Source of the DNA: Lactobacillus sp. ESL0677
Lineage (GTDB): Bacteria; Bacillota; Bacilli; Lactobacillales; Lactobacillaceae
Direction of reading: 5' to 3'
Length of the DNA: 64,000 bases
Assembly (NCBI RefSeq): GCF_029392875.1
Contig: NZ_CP113946.1
Span: 1,302,001-1,366,000, forward strand
The notes under the pieces were generated by a model. The model ran no database searches, was not told the origin of the DNA, and worked only from the letters and a program-made list of their open reading frames with translations. Position numbers and translations under genes: made by a program. Within the stretch, counting starts at the first letter, position 1, and every line of letters begins with the position of its first letter. Below are positions 8,678 through 18,080 of the stretch, piece after piece.

Positions 8678-8694
8678 ATTTAGGAGAAATTTCA

Positions 8695-9732
8695 ATGAAA
8701 ACTGTTAAACAAATCGTTTTAGATACCTTAAATGGCTTATCAACTGGAATTGTTGTCGCTCTAATTCCTGGAGCCTTGGTCAACCAACTAGTTAAGGCTC
8801 TTGTCCCCACTTGGCCTGGGCTAAATTTTATCCTCGCGTTAACAGCATTTGCGGCTGGACTCCTGCCGGCAATCAGTGCTGTTTGCGTCGGTATGACAGG
8901 GAAATTGACGCCAATTCAAACATCCTCCTTGGCCTTAGCTGCAACAGCTGGTGGTGGTAATTTTGTAATGACTAATGGCAAAATCGCCGTTAACGGTAGT
9001 GGCGACGTCATTAACACGGCGATTACAATCATGATTGGCTACGGCTTGATTTTACTGTTAGGTAAAAAACTCAAGGCATACACAATTTTGTTAGTACCCC
9101 TGCTAGTTTTAGTCATCGCTGGTGGTCTTGGTTGCCTAACCAAGATTCCAGTTGGCCAATTATCGACACTAATTGGTATCGGCGTCGAGCACCTGACCAA
9201 CTTGCAGCCAATTCTAATGGGCATTATCATGGGAATCGTGTTTGCTTTACTGATTGTTTCCCCAATTTCTTCTGTCGGCATCGCTACAGCCATCAACTTG
9301 GTTGGTATTGCTTCTGGCTCCGCCAATCTTGGCATTACAGCTGCTAGCTTCAGTTTAGCAATTTTCGGTTGGCAAGCTAATTCGCTTGGTACCTCAATCG
9401 CCCACTTCCTAGGCTCACCTAAAATGCAAATGGCCAACTTAATGACCAACCCAAAGTTGCTGGTACCCGTGTTAATCAACGCCGGAATTGCTGGCGGGCT
9501 CGGAGCAATCTGCAAAATTAGTGGTACCCCAATGAGTGCTGGCTTTGGCTTTTCGGGATTAATTGGACCTCTAGCAGCAATGGCTGGTCGTCCTGCAAAT
9601 GCAGCTAACATTACTTTAATTGTCATTCTTTTTGTAGTCGTACCCATTGCCTTAGGACTGTTGATGAATTACATTTTCAGCCATCAACTGCATTACTTCA
9701 CAAGTAAAGACTTCGAACTTGATTTCAGTTAA
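8695..9732 (+). CDS. PTS_EIIC_2-type membrane transporter
   Basis: A 345-aa, very hydrophobic protein with about ten membrane segments. It looks like the PTS_EIIC_2 family of EIIC-like membrane proteins, which lack linked IIA/IIB domains. The start follows AGGAGA. There are Gly/Pro-rich membrane turns, and SPISSVGIATAINLVGIASG is a typical central stretch. Substrates in this family are poorly known. The leader upstream senses Tyr/Phe, so I infer a role in uptake of an aromatic amino acid or a related compound. It is convergent with the malonate operon, so it is not cotranscribed with it. Confidence 0.75.
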   Translation: MKTVKQIVLDTLNGLSTGIVVALIPGALVNQLVKALVPTWPGLNFILALTAFAAGLLPAISAVCVGMTGKLTPIQTSSLALAATAGGGNFVMTNGKIAVNGSGDVINTAITIMIGYGLILLLGKKLKAYTILLVPLLVLVIAGGLGCLTKIPVGQLSTLIGIGVEHLTNLQPILMGIIMGIVFALLIVSPISSVGIATAINLVGIASGSANLGITAASFSLAIFGWQANSLGTSIAHFLGSPKMQMANLMTNPKLLVPVLINAGIAGGLGAICKISGTPMSAGFGFSGLIGPLAAMAGRPANAANITLIVILFVVVPIALGLLMNYIFSHQLHYFTSKDFELDFS

Positions 9733-9776
9733 CAAATAACCCCTACTTCACCATGAAATAGGGGTTATTTGTTAAC
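9728..9776. terminator. Strong bidirectional terminator
   Basis: A perfect 18-bp stem (GTTAACAAATAACCCCTA and its complement) around a 13-nt loop, shared by the transporter gene and the malonate operon. Confidence 0.9.
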
Positions 9777-10396
9777 TAAAATTGCCAAGGGTCACTCACC
9801 AATTTGGGACCCGTTGCTGTCTTCAATAAGATTGTCGTTGCTCGCTGCTGCGCAAATTCTTCTAGTGAAAAGCCATTTTGACCGCTGACAACCTGAATAT
9901 CAACATGAACTGCCGGAAAAATTGCTTGCAATTGTTCAATTAAAGCACGCGCTTCTTGATGTGACAGCGGAGGCATATTCGTCAAAATAACATCAATATC
10001 AGAAGTCAAACTAACTACTGGCAGCCCCGTAACCAGCTCAAACTGCAAGCTGCCACTGACTCCCCAATCATAGTTATCAAACAGCGGCATAATTTTGCGC
10101 AATTTTATAAAAGCCGGTAATTGGGCACGCTCTTGCGCTAACTTGGGTAAATAGGTTAGCGCCTGCTGCGGACCAATTAATTTTCGCCACTGGTTACGTG
10201 GTAAAAAAGCTGCAAAGCGTTGACTTTTAATAAAACCTCGAATACCAACCGGAATTTGCGTGCCCTGTTTGCCACGCCTGACAATGACATAAGGTGCTTG
10301 CTTGAGCACTTTTTGTGCCCAAGATGGCAAGGGCTGCGGTTCTAGTGAGGCAATACCTGTCAATTCAATTAAGGTATGTGGCGGAATTAATGCCAT
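9776..10396 (-). CDS. mdcG: Malonate decarboxylase holo-ACP synthase
   Basis: A 206-aa phosphoribosyl-dephospho-CoA transferase. It attaches the prosthetic group to the carrier protein MdcC. The nucleotidyltransferase signature W-G-V-S-G-S (111-116) and S-D-I-D (D133, D135) correspond to the catalytic Asp pair known in Klebsiella MdcG. The start overlaps the end of mdcDE by 10 bp, which implies translational coupling. It is the last gene of the operon. Confidence 0.9.
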   Translation of the reverse strand: MALIPPHTLIELTGIASLEPQPLPSWAQKVLKQAPYVIVRRGKQGTQIPVGIRGFIKSQRFAAFLPRNQWRKLIGPQQALTYLPKLAQERAQLPAFIKLRKIMPLFDNYDWGVSGSLQFELVTGLPVVSLTSDIDVILTNMPPLSHQEARALIEQLQAIFPAVHVDIQVVSGQNGFSLEEFAQQRATTILLKTATGPKLVSDPWQF

Positions 10397-12060
10397 TCTT
10401 CAGTCATCAACTTCCGCACCCGATTAGTAGCCTTGCGCCCGCCAGCTGCACCATTAACAGCAATTTTGTTAGTGTAGCGGAAAGACAGGTCAGCTGGCGC
10501 ACCTTCTAAGCTGGCAAAGGCATCATCTAAGGCTGCCTTGACCGTTAATACTGCTTGCTCATCACTGTCGTAACCCTTAACTTGCGGAATTAGGCGGTAC
10601 AAGGCACCTAATTTTTGGTAATTTTCAATATCATAGGCCATCGCCGGAACATGCTTAGTAGCTTCTTCAAGTTCCGCAATCGTCCGCTGCGTAATCCGCG
10701 CGCTTGAGGCCTTACTCATTGCCTGAACCGTGATGGTCATATCATCTAATGCCACTAACCGGTTAGATTGCAGCCCGTGTGCCAAAAAGCCACCGGAAAC
10801 TGCATCCCCAACAATTAATGCCACTACCTTATGCCCACTCTGCCTTGCCCGCGCGTATGCACTTGCACTAGCTGCCAGAGCCATGTGAATGCCAATCAAT
10901 TCTTCCTTATAACCATAGGCTTGACTGGGCACATCAACAATCATTACAATCGGCGTTTTCTGTGATTCCTCCTTATCCTTGTCAATTAAATCATTGACCA
11001 CGCTAGCTATCGTAAAGCCTTCTTCAAGACCAACTTCACCGTGTCGAACTCGCGGAAAACGGTTATGGGCATCTGGCACAATTGCAATGTACTCGCGATT
11101 ATCCTTTTGCGCATGTAACACCGTGGCTACTCGACTGGTGGCATTTTTAATACCGGTCAACAACTCAAACCAATTGCGGCCACGAGACTTGGTCCCGGGC
11201 TTACTACCAGTTATTGCAGCGGCCAAATGATGTGGTTTAACTTCAACTGCTTGATACAATCGATTATAAGTTGGAATATCCAGCGGCTTTTTTAAGTCAA
11301 GACAATCCAGCAGTGATAAGTAAAAGTCACTACGCTGATCGCGATGACTATCCTTCTTCTTGCAGATCGCCTCATAGATTGCCTGTTTGATTGAGGCAAC
11401 ATCATCTGCAGTAACTTCATCAATAATGCCAGTCTTTTGTCGCTGCTTGGTTCCCAAAGTATCCCAAATCAGATTTTTATCGGAAGAATCCCACTCACGC
11501 ACACCGGCTTCTTGCTCAATTACTTCGGGACCATTCAAGCCAATTCGTGCCTTATCCGTGCCAATGACGTATGACAACAGCGCATTAGTAATTGACATAC
11601 CGCCAAATGAGCCAACGCGTCCCGGCACCAACCCAATTACTGGAACGTACTTCTTCAAGGCAATAACCATATTATGAATTTCAGAAATCGAAAGCAAACC
11701 ATAATTCGCTTCCTGCAGCCGCACACCACCTGTATCCAAAATCAAAATTGGATAAATAGTTTTCCCTGCCTGATTATCAGCTAATGCTTGTTCCAGTGCC
11801 GCCACAATTTTGGCACCAGAGACCTCACCAATACCGCCGCCTTGAAATGAACCTTCGATTGAAATGACAACTACCTGCTTGCCCTTCATCGTCCCTCTCA
11901 TAATCACAACGCCGTCATCTGACTCTGGCACGATATTTTGCGGCTCTAAGTGTGGTGAAATCAGGTCATCAAACGGCCCGATTAATTCGCACTTTGAACC
12001 TTGATCAAGCAATGCCTCTGCTCTTTGACAAGCATGCAATTCCACAAAACTATTGTTCAT
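10387..12060 (-). CDS. mdcDE: Malonate decarboxylase beta/gamma fusion
   Basis: A 557-aa carboxyltransferase-fold protein that decarboxylates malonyl-ACP to acetyl-ACP. Residues 1-270 match the beta subunit MdcD (SFQGGGIGEVSGAKI, LDTGGVRLQEAN, GRVGSFGGMSI). Residues ~300-557 match the gamma subunit MdcE (GSKPGTKSRGRNWFELLTG, VDVPSQAYGYKEELIG, GDAVSGGFLAHG). In Klebsiella and Acinetobacter these are separate genes. No internal stop or frameshift is seen, so the fusion appears real. The ribosome-binding site GGAGG lies in the end of mdcC. Confidence 0.92.
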   Translation of the reverse strand: MNNSFVELHACQRAEALLDQGSKCELIGPFDDLISPHLEPQNIVPESDDGVVIMRGTMKGKQVVVISIEGSFQGGGIGEVSGAKIVAALEQALADNQAGKTIYPILILDTGGVRLQEANYGLLSISEIHNMVIALKKYVPVIGLVPGRVGSFGGMSITNALLSYVIGTDKARIGLNGPEVIEQEAGVREWDSSDKNLIWDTLGTKQRQKTGIIDEVTADDVASIKQAIYEAICKKKDSHRDQRSDFYLSLLDCLDLKKPLDIPTYNRLYQAVEVKPHHLAAAITGSKPGTKSRGRNWFELLTGIKNATSRVATVLHAQKDNREYIAIVPDAHNRFPRVRHGEVGLEEGFTIASVVNDLIDKDKEESQKTPIVMIVDVPSQAYGYKEELIGIHMALAASASAYARARQSGHKVVALIVGDAVSGGFLAHGLQSNRLVALDDMTITVQAMSKASSARITQRTIAELEEATKHVPAMAYDIENYQKLGALYRLIPQVKGYDSDEQAVLTVKAALDDAFASLEGAPADLSFRYTNKIAVNGAAGGRKATNRVRKLMTEEWH

Positions 12061-12349
12061 CTTTCAATGCCTCCATTGCCTGAGTAAGACGTAAATTCAC
12101 AACACCCGGTGTAGCGCCATAATCATTAATTTCAAACTTGGCCAACAGCGGATAACGAGCAAAAAAGCGTTCTAAAACATTCTGCCAAACTTTTTGAAAG
12201 CCATCACTACCAGTAATAATGTCAAGCTCCGATCGCTTTGCCATAGTTGGACGCATAATTATTTCCAAATCACCGGAAGCGACAACGCCAACATGAACAG
12301 ATCGTGCAATTGGCTCACGTGCTGCAAAACTAAAATGTAACTTCTCCAT
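12050..12349 (-). CDS. mdcC: Malonate decarboxylase acyl carrier protein
   Basis: A 99-aa carrier (delta) subunit. Ser25 in VVASGDLEI matches the Ser that carries 2'-(5''-phosphoribosyl)-3'-dephospho-CoA in Klebsiella MdcC. The acyl group shuttles on this arm between MdcA and MdcDE. The ribosome-binding site AGAGGAGA is well placed. The end overlaps mdcDE by 11 bp. Confidence 0.93.
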   Translation of the reverse strand: MEKLHFSFAAREPIARSVHVGVVASGDLEIIMRPTMAKRSELDIITGSDGFQKVWQNVLERFFARYPLLAKFEINDYGATPGVVNLRLTQAMEALKDEQ

Positions 12350-12373
12350 AATTTTAATTCTCCTCTATTAAAC

Positions 12374-14017
12374 TTAGCTCCAACTGCGAAACTTAGCTGG
12401 TGGTGTGTACAGACCCTTGGACCACTTAACAAGGTCTTCCATATTTTGCGCTGCTAACAGCGAGCGTGTTGCCTGATTCCTTTTCACATCTAAATCCTCA
12501 GGAAAAGCAACTATGCCACGCTGACGCAAATCCTTAACTGTTACCGGATTAGAACGCAAGCCAACTGGTGTCACGCCGGCGATCGCCTCAATAGCTGCCT
12601 GTCGTTCCGCCATACTGTCAGTCTTGTACAAATAGGCAATACCTTCTTCAGTGACGATATGTGTTGTGTCCTCGGAATAAATCATGATGGGCACGTTCTT
12701 CAGTTTAGCTTCTTTTTGCACCTCAACTGCATCAAGCTGATCGACAAAAACTGGCTTTTTATTGGCGCCAAAAGTTTCTACCATTTGCACTACCAACTTT
12801 TGTCCCTTGCCTAATGGGTTATCATCAGGCCGCAAACTTTGCCAAGCAGGTGTGGAATGCCGCCGTCCTGTCGGGTTCGACCCCATGTTAGGCGCACCGC
12901 CAAAGCCGGACAGCCGCCCGTGAGTTACCGTTGAAGAATTACCGTACTGGTCAATCTGCAACGTTGACCCGACAAACATATCGAGCGCGTATTGCCCAGC
13001 CATTTGACCATAAGCACGGTTTGAACGCATTGTCCCATCAGGGCCAACAAAGAAGACATCCGGCCTGGCAGCAATGTATTTTTCCATTCCAACTTCACCG
13101 CCAAAAGAGTGAATTGATTCAATCCAGCCCGATTCAATTGCCGGAATTAATGTTGGTGTTGGGTTGACCTCCCAGTTAGGAACAATTTTACCTTTTAACC
13201 CCAGCTGCTCACCATAGGTCGGCAGTAATAATTCAATCGCCGCAGTGTTAAAGCCAACCCCGTGGTTAACTGACTGCACGTTGTGCTTTTCATAAATGCC
13301 CCGAATAGCCATCATTGCCATCAAAATTTGCAGCTCCGTAATGTTTTGCGGATCACGAGTAAACAGTGGCTCCAGTTGATACGGTTCATCTGCGGGAATA
13401 ATCACGTCGACCCAATCTCCCGGAATATCAACTCGCGGAACTTGATCAACGATTTCATTTGCCTGCACAATCACAATCCCGTCATGAAAAGCGGCTGCTT
13501 CAACAATTACCGGTGTTTCTTCGGTATTATAGCCCGTATACAAATTACCCGCGCGGTCAACCTTATCGGCAGCAACCAAAACAACATTGGGGATTAAGTC
13601 AATATATAATCTGGCATATAATTCTAAATACGTATGAATATCGCCAACTTGCAAAGTGCCGTCGGCAATCATCTGCGACACCCGCGTACTTTGCGGGCCA
13701 GCATACGAAAAATCAATTTTGCTGGCAATTCCATCCTCAAAAAGATCCAAATGTTCAGGCCGAGAAATACTGCTCATAATCATGTGCAAATGGTTAACCT
13801 TTTCTGGATCAACGTTGGCCAATGTTTTAGATAAAAAGTTGGCCTGCTTTTGGTTATCGCCTTCTAATACGACCTTATCGCCGGGATTAATCAGGGCTTC
13901 CAGAACTGCTGTGGCATCTTCGGTTTTAGCAAACTTACCATCTAATAGCTGACTGGCATTAGTCAATTTTTGCTGTTTGGCCTCACGATGTGTGGCCCAA
14001 TTTCGTCTTTTACTCAT
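12374..14017 (-). CDS. mdcA: Malonate decarboxylase alpha subunit
   Basis: A 547-aa acetyl-ACP:malonate ACP transferase. It exchanges acetyl for malonyl on the carrier and releases acetate. Family stretches include GHGVGFNTAAIELLLPTYGE (as NHGVGFNTAAIELLL), GGEVGMEKYIAARPDVFFVG and LSGFGGAPNMGSNPTGRRH. I chose the ATG at 14017 (MSKRRNWATH) because an AGAGGTAG ribosome-binding site precedes it. A further ATG at 14038 would overlap mdcH by 16 bp. Cytoplasmic. Confidence 0.93.
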   Translation of the reverse strand: MSKRRNWATHREAKQQKLTNASQLLDGKFAKTEDATAVLEALINPGDKVVLEGDNQKQANFLSKTLANVDPEKVNHLHMIMSSISRPEHLDLFEDGIASKIDFSYAGPQSTRVSQMIADGTLQVGDIHTYLELYARLYIDLIPNVVLVAADKVDRAGNLYTGYNTEETPVIVEAAAFHDGIVIVQANEIVDQVPRVDIPGDWVDVIIPADEPYQLEPLFTRDPQNITELQILMAMMAIRGIYEKHNVQSVNHGVGFNTAAIELLLPTYGEQLGLKGKIVPNWEVNPTPTLIPAIESGWIESIHSFGGEVGMEKYIAARPDVFFVGPDGTMRSNRAYGQMAGQYALDMFVGSTLQIDQYGNSSTVTHGRLSGFGGAPNMGSNPTGRRHSTPAWQSLRPDDNPLGKGQKLVVQMVETFGANKKPVFVDQLDAVEVQKEAKLKNVPIMIYSEDTTHIVTEEGIAYLYKTDSMAERQAAIEAIAGVTPVGLRSNPVTVKDLRQRGIVAFPEDLDVKRNQATRSLLAAQNMEDLVKWSKGLYTPPAKFRSWS

Positions 14018-14022
14018 TTTTA

Positions 14023-14931
14023 CTACCTCTTTTTCCATTTATTTAATAGGTAAATCGCATCGGCAACGCTTGCTTGATTAAGGTTAATCTGTCGTAAATC
14101 GCCAAATGTTTGGTGCAAAATCGTCTTAAATGGCGTACCCGGCGCAAAGTTGACAATCACTTCCGGTTGATAATCCCGTGCCACATTAATCATATCTTCA
14201 AAATATACCGGGTATATTAAGTTATTAATTAAATCCGTGGCCACAAACTTTGCTTGGCGAACGCTGCGCCCCGAATAGTTGGTTAAGTAGCGGCAATGCG
14301 GTTTAGCAATCCTAATTTGTGCAAATTCCTGCTCTAGTTGTTCTGCCACCTGTTGCATCAATGGTGAATGCGACGGCACCGGCACTCTTAATCGTTTTGC
14401 TATGACAGCACCATTTTGCTTGGCCAATTGCAATACCTGATCAATTGCCGTCAACTTGCCTGAAATACAGGTTTGGTTAGCTGCATTTTGATTTGATAAG
14501 AACACTGGACTAACAGGAGAATTTATCTGCGCCACTAATGGCGCCAACTGTCTTCTAGTTAAACCCACGACAACTCCCATACCGTAGCCATTGGGATACG
14601 CGTTCTGCATCAAGCTTGCGCGGTGGTTAACAACTCGAAACAAATCATCTTGCTTAATGCTGCCAGCTGCATAGGCTGCTGCAAAAGCACCTAAACTGTG
14701 ACCCGCTACTAAATCAGGCTTATTTCCAGCAGCAAACAACTGATTAATTTGGTCAACCTGAATTAAAGCAATGCTAACTTGCAATTGAACTGTGTCATGA
14801 TAGCCCTCTGCTGTGTCCACTAATTTTAGACCCAACAATTGTTCAACGTGCTCTTTTAATTCAGGAGTGACGTGAGCCAGCATCCCAGCAAATTGACTAC
14901 CTTGTCCTGGAAACAACCATAATGCCCGCAA
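14023..14931 (-). CDS. mdcH: Malonyl-CoA:ACP transacylase MdcH
   Basis: A 302-aa FabD-fold protein that loads malonyl onto MdcC to prime the decarboxylase cycle. The nucleophile is Ser79 in GHSLGAF and the partner is His188 (PSHSP). The N-terminus has FPGQGSQ. The frame contains no ATG before this motif, so the start is the TTG at 14931, with AAAGAAG upstream. Here mdcH is the first gene, while in Klebsiella it is the last. FabD of fatty acid synthesis is an alternative, but the operon context decides for MdcH. Confidence 0.88.
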   Translation of the reverse strand: MRALWLFPGQGSQFAGMLAHVTPELKEHVEQLLGLKLVDTAEGYHDTVQLQVSIALIQVDQINQLFAAGNKPDLVAGHSLGAFAAAYAAGSIKQDDLFRVVNHRASLMQNAYPNGYGMGVVVGLTRRQLAPLVAQINSPVSPVFLSNQNAANQTCISGKLTAIDQVLQLAKQNGAVIAKRLRVPVPSHSPLMQQVAEQLEQEFAQIRIAKPHCRYLTNYSGRSVRQAKFVATDLINNLIYPVYFEDMINVARDYQPEVIVNFAPGTPFKTILHQTFGDLRQINLNQASVADAIYLLNKWKKR

Positions 14932-15129
14932 AAGACCATCTTCTTTCTCTTATCAATTTACCTAAGCCAATTTTAAACTTTATTTTTAACAGAAAAAAGG
15001 GTTTTATCACTTGCGATAGGTTAACGAATTGACAATTAATTTTACTTCTAGTATTAATATTTTAATATATTATAATTGCCATTAATCTTAATTTCATAAG
15101 TGTACCAGCACTGCTTTAATTATTAAGAA

Positions 15130-15226
15130 TCCATAAATATTAAAAATATTTAGCAATTATTAATTTAATATGCTAAAATTTATAACAAATTTATTAAAAC
15201 TAAATTAAATATAGAGGAGCAAAACT
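15130..15226 (+). promoter_or_regulatory. AT-rich promoter region of the OppA-like gene
   Basis: The 295-bp gap between the divergent mdcH and OppA-like genes is very AT-rich. A TATGC-TAAAAT extended -10 lies near 15169-15179, and an AGAGGAGC ribosome-binding site lies before 15227. I found no clear operator. Confidence 0.35.
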
Positions 15227-16993
15227 ATGCGAAAATTTAAAACATTAAGTTCCCTTGGAATTATAACCACAGCCGCACTCGTTTTGACTGCTTGTGGTAA
15301 GAGCAGTGACACCGCAAATGAAAGTAAATCAGTTAGTAAATTGCCAGAATCCACTCCAGTTAAAGCCGCTAAACAAGGTGGTACTTTGAAGTTGGCGTTA
15401 GAAACAGATACCCCATTTTCTGGAATTTTTTCTAACGAATTATCGACGAGTGATATTGATTCCGAGGTTGCCAGCCCCGGTGCAGAAACACTCTTTGACA
15501 CCGATAATCATTACCGAATTACTGACAAAGGCCCAGCCACTTTAAAACTTAACCGCAAGAATAACACGGTCACGATTACTGTCAAAAAAGGCGTTAAATG
15601 GTCGGATGGTAAGCAAGTAACGGCCAAGGACTTGGAATATCCTTACGAAATTATTGCCAATAAGGCCTCAAAGTCTGAGCGTTATAACAAGAACTTGGAA
15701 AACATCTTGGGCTTGAAGGATTATCATGATGGTAAGGCCAGCAGTATTTCTGGGATTGAAATGCCTGATGGTGAGAACGGCCGAACTATTATCATTCATT
15801 TCTATGAACTAAAGCCGGGCATGTACAACAGTGGTAACCGCTACTTCTGGGAAACAGCCGAGCCTTACCATTACTTAAAGAATGTTCCGTTTAGCAAATT
15901 GGTATCTTCTGACCAAATTAGAAAAAAGCCCTTGTTCTTTGGTCCCTTCAAGGCCGCCAAGGTTACTCGCGGGCAATCAGTTACATGGACGCCTAATAAG
16001 TATTATTGGCGTGGCAAGCCAAAGTTAAGTAAAATTATTCTTCAAGTTGTTACCCCTAATTCAGCAACACAGGCGATTAAGAGCCACAAGTTCGACATTG
16101 CCGACATTATTCCAACGCAATGGATGCAAGTTAAAGATACCAAGAACGTCAACTTTATCGCGCAAATTCCGCTAGCTTACCATTATATTGGTTTCAAAGT
16201 TGGTAAATGGGACGCTAAGCAAAATAAGAACGTCATGAACAAAAACGCCAAAATGAATAACAAAGCGCTGCGGCAAGCCATCGGCTACGCAATGAATGTT
16301 GACCAAGTTGATAAACATTACACTCATGGGATTAAATTCCGCGTGCCAACGCTAATTCCGGCACAATACGGTGATTATTCAGACCAGACAAATCCTGGCT
16401 TTAACTTTAATTTGAAAAAGGCTAACAATATTTTGGATAAGGCGGGCTTCAAAAAGAAGGGCAAGTGGCGTACACAACCAAATGGTAAGCCGCTAACTAT
16501 CACATTCGCCGCAATGAGTGGTGATACCAACCAAGAGCCAATTGTCCAAAACTACTTGCAGCAATGGCACAAGATTGGTCTAAATGTTAAGTTGGCTGGT
16601 GGCCGCTTGACTGAATTTAATTCATTCTATGATAAAATTCAAAATGATGACCCGACAATCGACATGTACATGGCTGGCTGGGGTCTGCCAAGTGAACCAT
16701 CGCCACAATCATATTATAGTGAAACCTCAATTTTAAATTACATGCGTTATGTAACTCCTGAAAATAATAAGTTATTACGCGAAATCGATTCTTCTAAGGC
16801 ATTTAACCACAAATATCGGGTACAAAAATTCCACGAATGGCAAAAGTACATGACTGACCAAGCTTGGGCAATTCCAATTGATAATGCCTATACAATTACT
16901 GCCGTTAACTCCGACATTACTGGTTATTCAAAAGAACCAGAACAATCAAACAACAACCACCCACTTTGGTATAAAGTTGGTTTTGTTAAATAG
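15227..16993 (+). CDS. OppA-like peptide-binding lipoprotein
   Basis: A 588-aa solute-binding protein of the SBP_bac_5 family. The signal peptide ends with the lipobox LTAC at about residue 22, so it is a lipoprotein on the outer face of the membrane. The family core (VTITVKKGVKWSDGKQVTAK, YNSGNRYFWETAEPY) fits oligopeptide binding for an Opp-type ABC importer. No oppBCDF genes are adjacent, so it must work with a transporter encoded elsewhere. Confidence 0.9.
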   Translation: MRKFKTLSSLGIITTAALVLTACGKSSDTANESKSVSKLPESTPVKAAKQGGTLKLALETDTPFSGIFSNELSTSDIDSEVASPGAETLFDTDNHYRITDKGPATLKLNRKNNTVTITVKKGVKWSDGKQVTAKDLEYPYEIIANKASKSERYNKNLENILGLKDYHDGKASSISGIEMPDGENGRTIIIHFYELKPGMYNSGNRYFWETAEPYHYLKNVPFSKLVSSDQIRKKPLFFGPFKAAKVTRGQSVTWTPNKYYWRGKPKLSKIILQVVTPNSATQAIKSHKFDIADIIPTQWMQVKDTKNVNFIAQIPLAYHYIGFKVGKWDAKQNKNVMNKNAKMNNKALRQAIGYAMNVDQVDKHYTHGIKFRVPTLIPAQYGDYSDQTNPGFNFNLKKANNILDKAGFKKKGKWRTQPNGKPLTITFAAMSGDTNQEPIVQNYLQQWHKIGLNVKLAGGRLTEFNSFYDKIQNDDPTIDMYMAGWGLPSEPSPQSYYSETSILNYMRYVTPENNKLLREIDSSKAFNHKYRVQKFHEWQKYMTDQAWAIPIDNAYTITAVNSDITGYSKEPEQSNNNHPLWYKVGFVK

Positions 16994-17030
16994 TCATTTT
17001 TAAACCAAACTACTCCTTAATTTTGCATGA

Positions 17031-17077
17031 AAAAAGGTCAACTCTTCAAATCTGAAAAGTTGACCTTTTGTCTTTTA
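17031..17077. terminator. Bidirectional terminator
   Basis: GGTCAACT pairs with AGTTGACC, and T-rich tails follow in both directions. It serves the convergent OppA-like and dehydrogenase genes. Confidence 0.85.
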
Positions 17078-18037
17078 TTCAATGACGTTTAATTTTTCAC
17101 CGCTCAGGTAAGCACGCAAATTAGCAAACACAATTTGTAAAAGCCGGTCGCGCGTCTCCCGCGGAGCCCATGCAATATGTGGCGTAATGTAGCAGTTCTT
17201 AGCTGTCAGCAATGGACTATTTGCCGGAATCGGCTCAGCTTGAGCAACATCGACGCCAGCTGCAGCAACTTGACCATCATTTAAAGCAGCAGCGAGGTCA
17301 GCCTCATTGATTAACCCGCCGCGAGCCGTATTAATAATGACAACACCAGGCTTCATTTTTTTAATTGAAGCTGCACAAATCATATCGGTTGTTTCTGGAG
17401 TTTGTGGTACGTGCAGCGTGATAATATCCGCTTGCTTGTACAATTCATCAAGACTCACCTGCTTAACCCAAGGACCAGGAACTTCTTTAGGACGATGATT
17501 ATAAAAAATAACGTTCATTCTAAACGCATGCGCAATCTCAGCAACTCGTTTAGCAATGGCACCAAAGCCGACTAAACCAATTGTCTTACCTTGTAGTTCA
17601 GATAATGGCTTAGCCCAAAAAGTGAAGTCGGGATTGCTCGTCCACTTGCCGTCATGAACTAGCTTGTTATGCAAACCAACTTGATTATAAATTTCTAGCA
17701 GCAAGGCGAAAGTAAATTGCGCCACGGCATCTGAGCCATAACTTGGGACGTTAGTTACCGTGACACCAACGCTTTTGGCAGCATCGAGATCAATTACATT
17801 GTAGCCTGTGGCCGTCACACCAATATACTTTAAGTTTGGTGCTGCATTAATCACATGCTCATCAAGTGGTGTCTTATTGGTTAACACGATTTCAGCGTCA
17901 CCAATTCGCTTTAAAATTTCGGCATCATCATCAATCGGAGTCCGATCATAAAATTGACAATCGCCAAAGTCCTTAAGTGGTGTCCAGTCAAGATCGCCAG
18001 GGTTCAAAGCATAACTATCCAAATTTACAATTTTCAT
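17075..18037 (-). CDS. D-2-hydroxyacid dehydrogenase
   Basis: A 320-aa NAD(P)-dependent enzyme. The Rossmann motif GLVGFGAIA starts near residue 154. The catalytic set is R239 (NTARGG), E268 (AEPIP) and H287 (ITPHIAW). It resembles glycerate/hydroxypyruvate-type reductases more than D-lactate dehydrogenase. The ribosome-binding site GAGG lies 9 bp upstream. An extended -10 (TGCTATAAT) on the minus strand at 18089-18081 is its likely promoter. Confidence 0.88.
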   Translation of the reverse strand: MKIVNLDSYALNPGDLDWTPLKDFGDCQFYDRTPIDDDAEILKRIGDAEIVLTNKTPLDEHVINAAPNLKYIGVTATGYNVIDLDAAKSVGVTVTNVPSYGSDAVAQFTFALLLEIYNQVGLHNKLVHDGKWTSNPDFTFWAKPLSELQGKTIGLVGFGAIAKRVAEIAHAFRMNVIFYNHRPKEVPGPWVKQVSLDELYKQADIITLHVPQTPETTDMICAASIKKMKPGVVIINTARGGLINEADLAAALNDGQVAAAGVDVAQAEPIPANSPLLTAKNCYITPHIAWAPRETRDRLLQIVFANLRAYLSGEKLNVIE

Positions 18038-18080
18038 GCTGTTTCCTCATTTCTATCCGTAAAGAGTTTTAATCAAGACT

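Noticed and set aside
9039..9647. 202-codon frame antisense to the transporter
   Set aside because: It is a mirror of a Gly/Ala-rich membrane protein gene; composition is odd and there is no RBS.
12925..13952. Cluster of overlapping frames antisense to mdcA
   Set aside because: They disappear once mdcA is assigned; none has an RBS or recognisable motifs.
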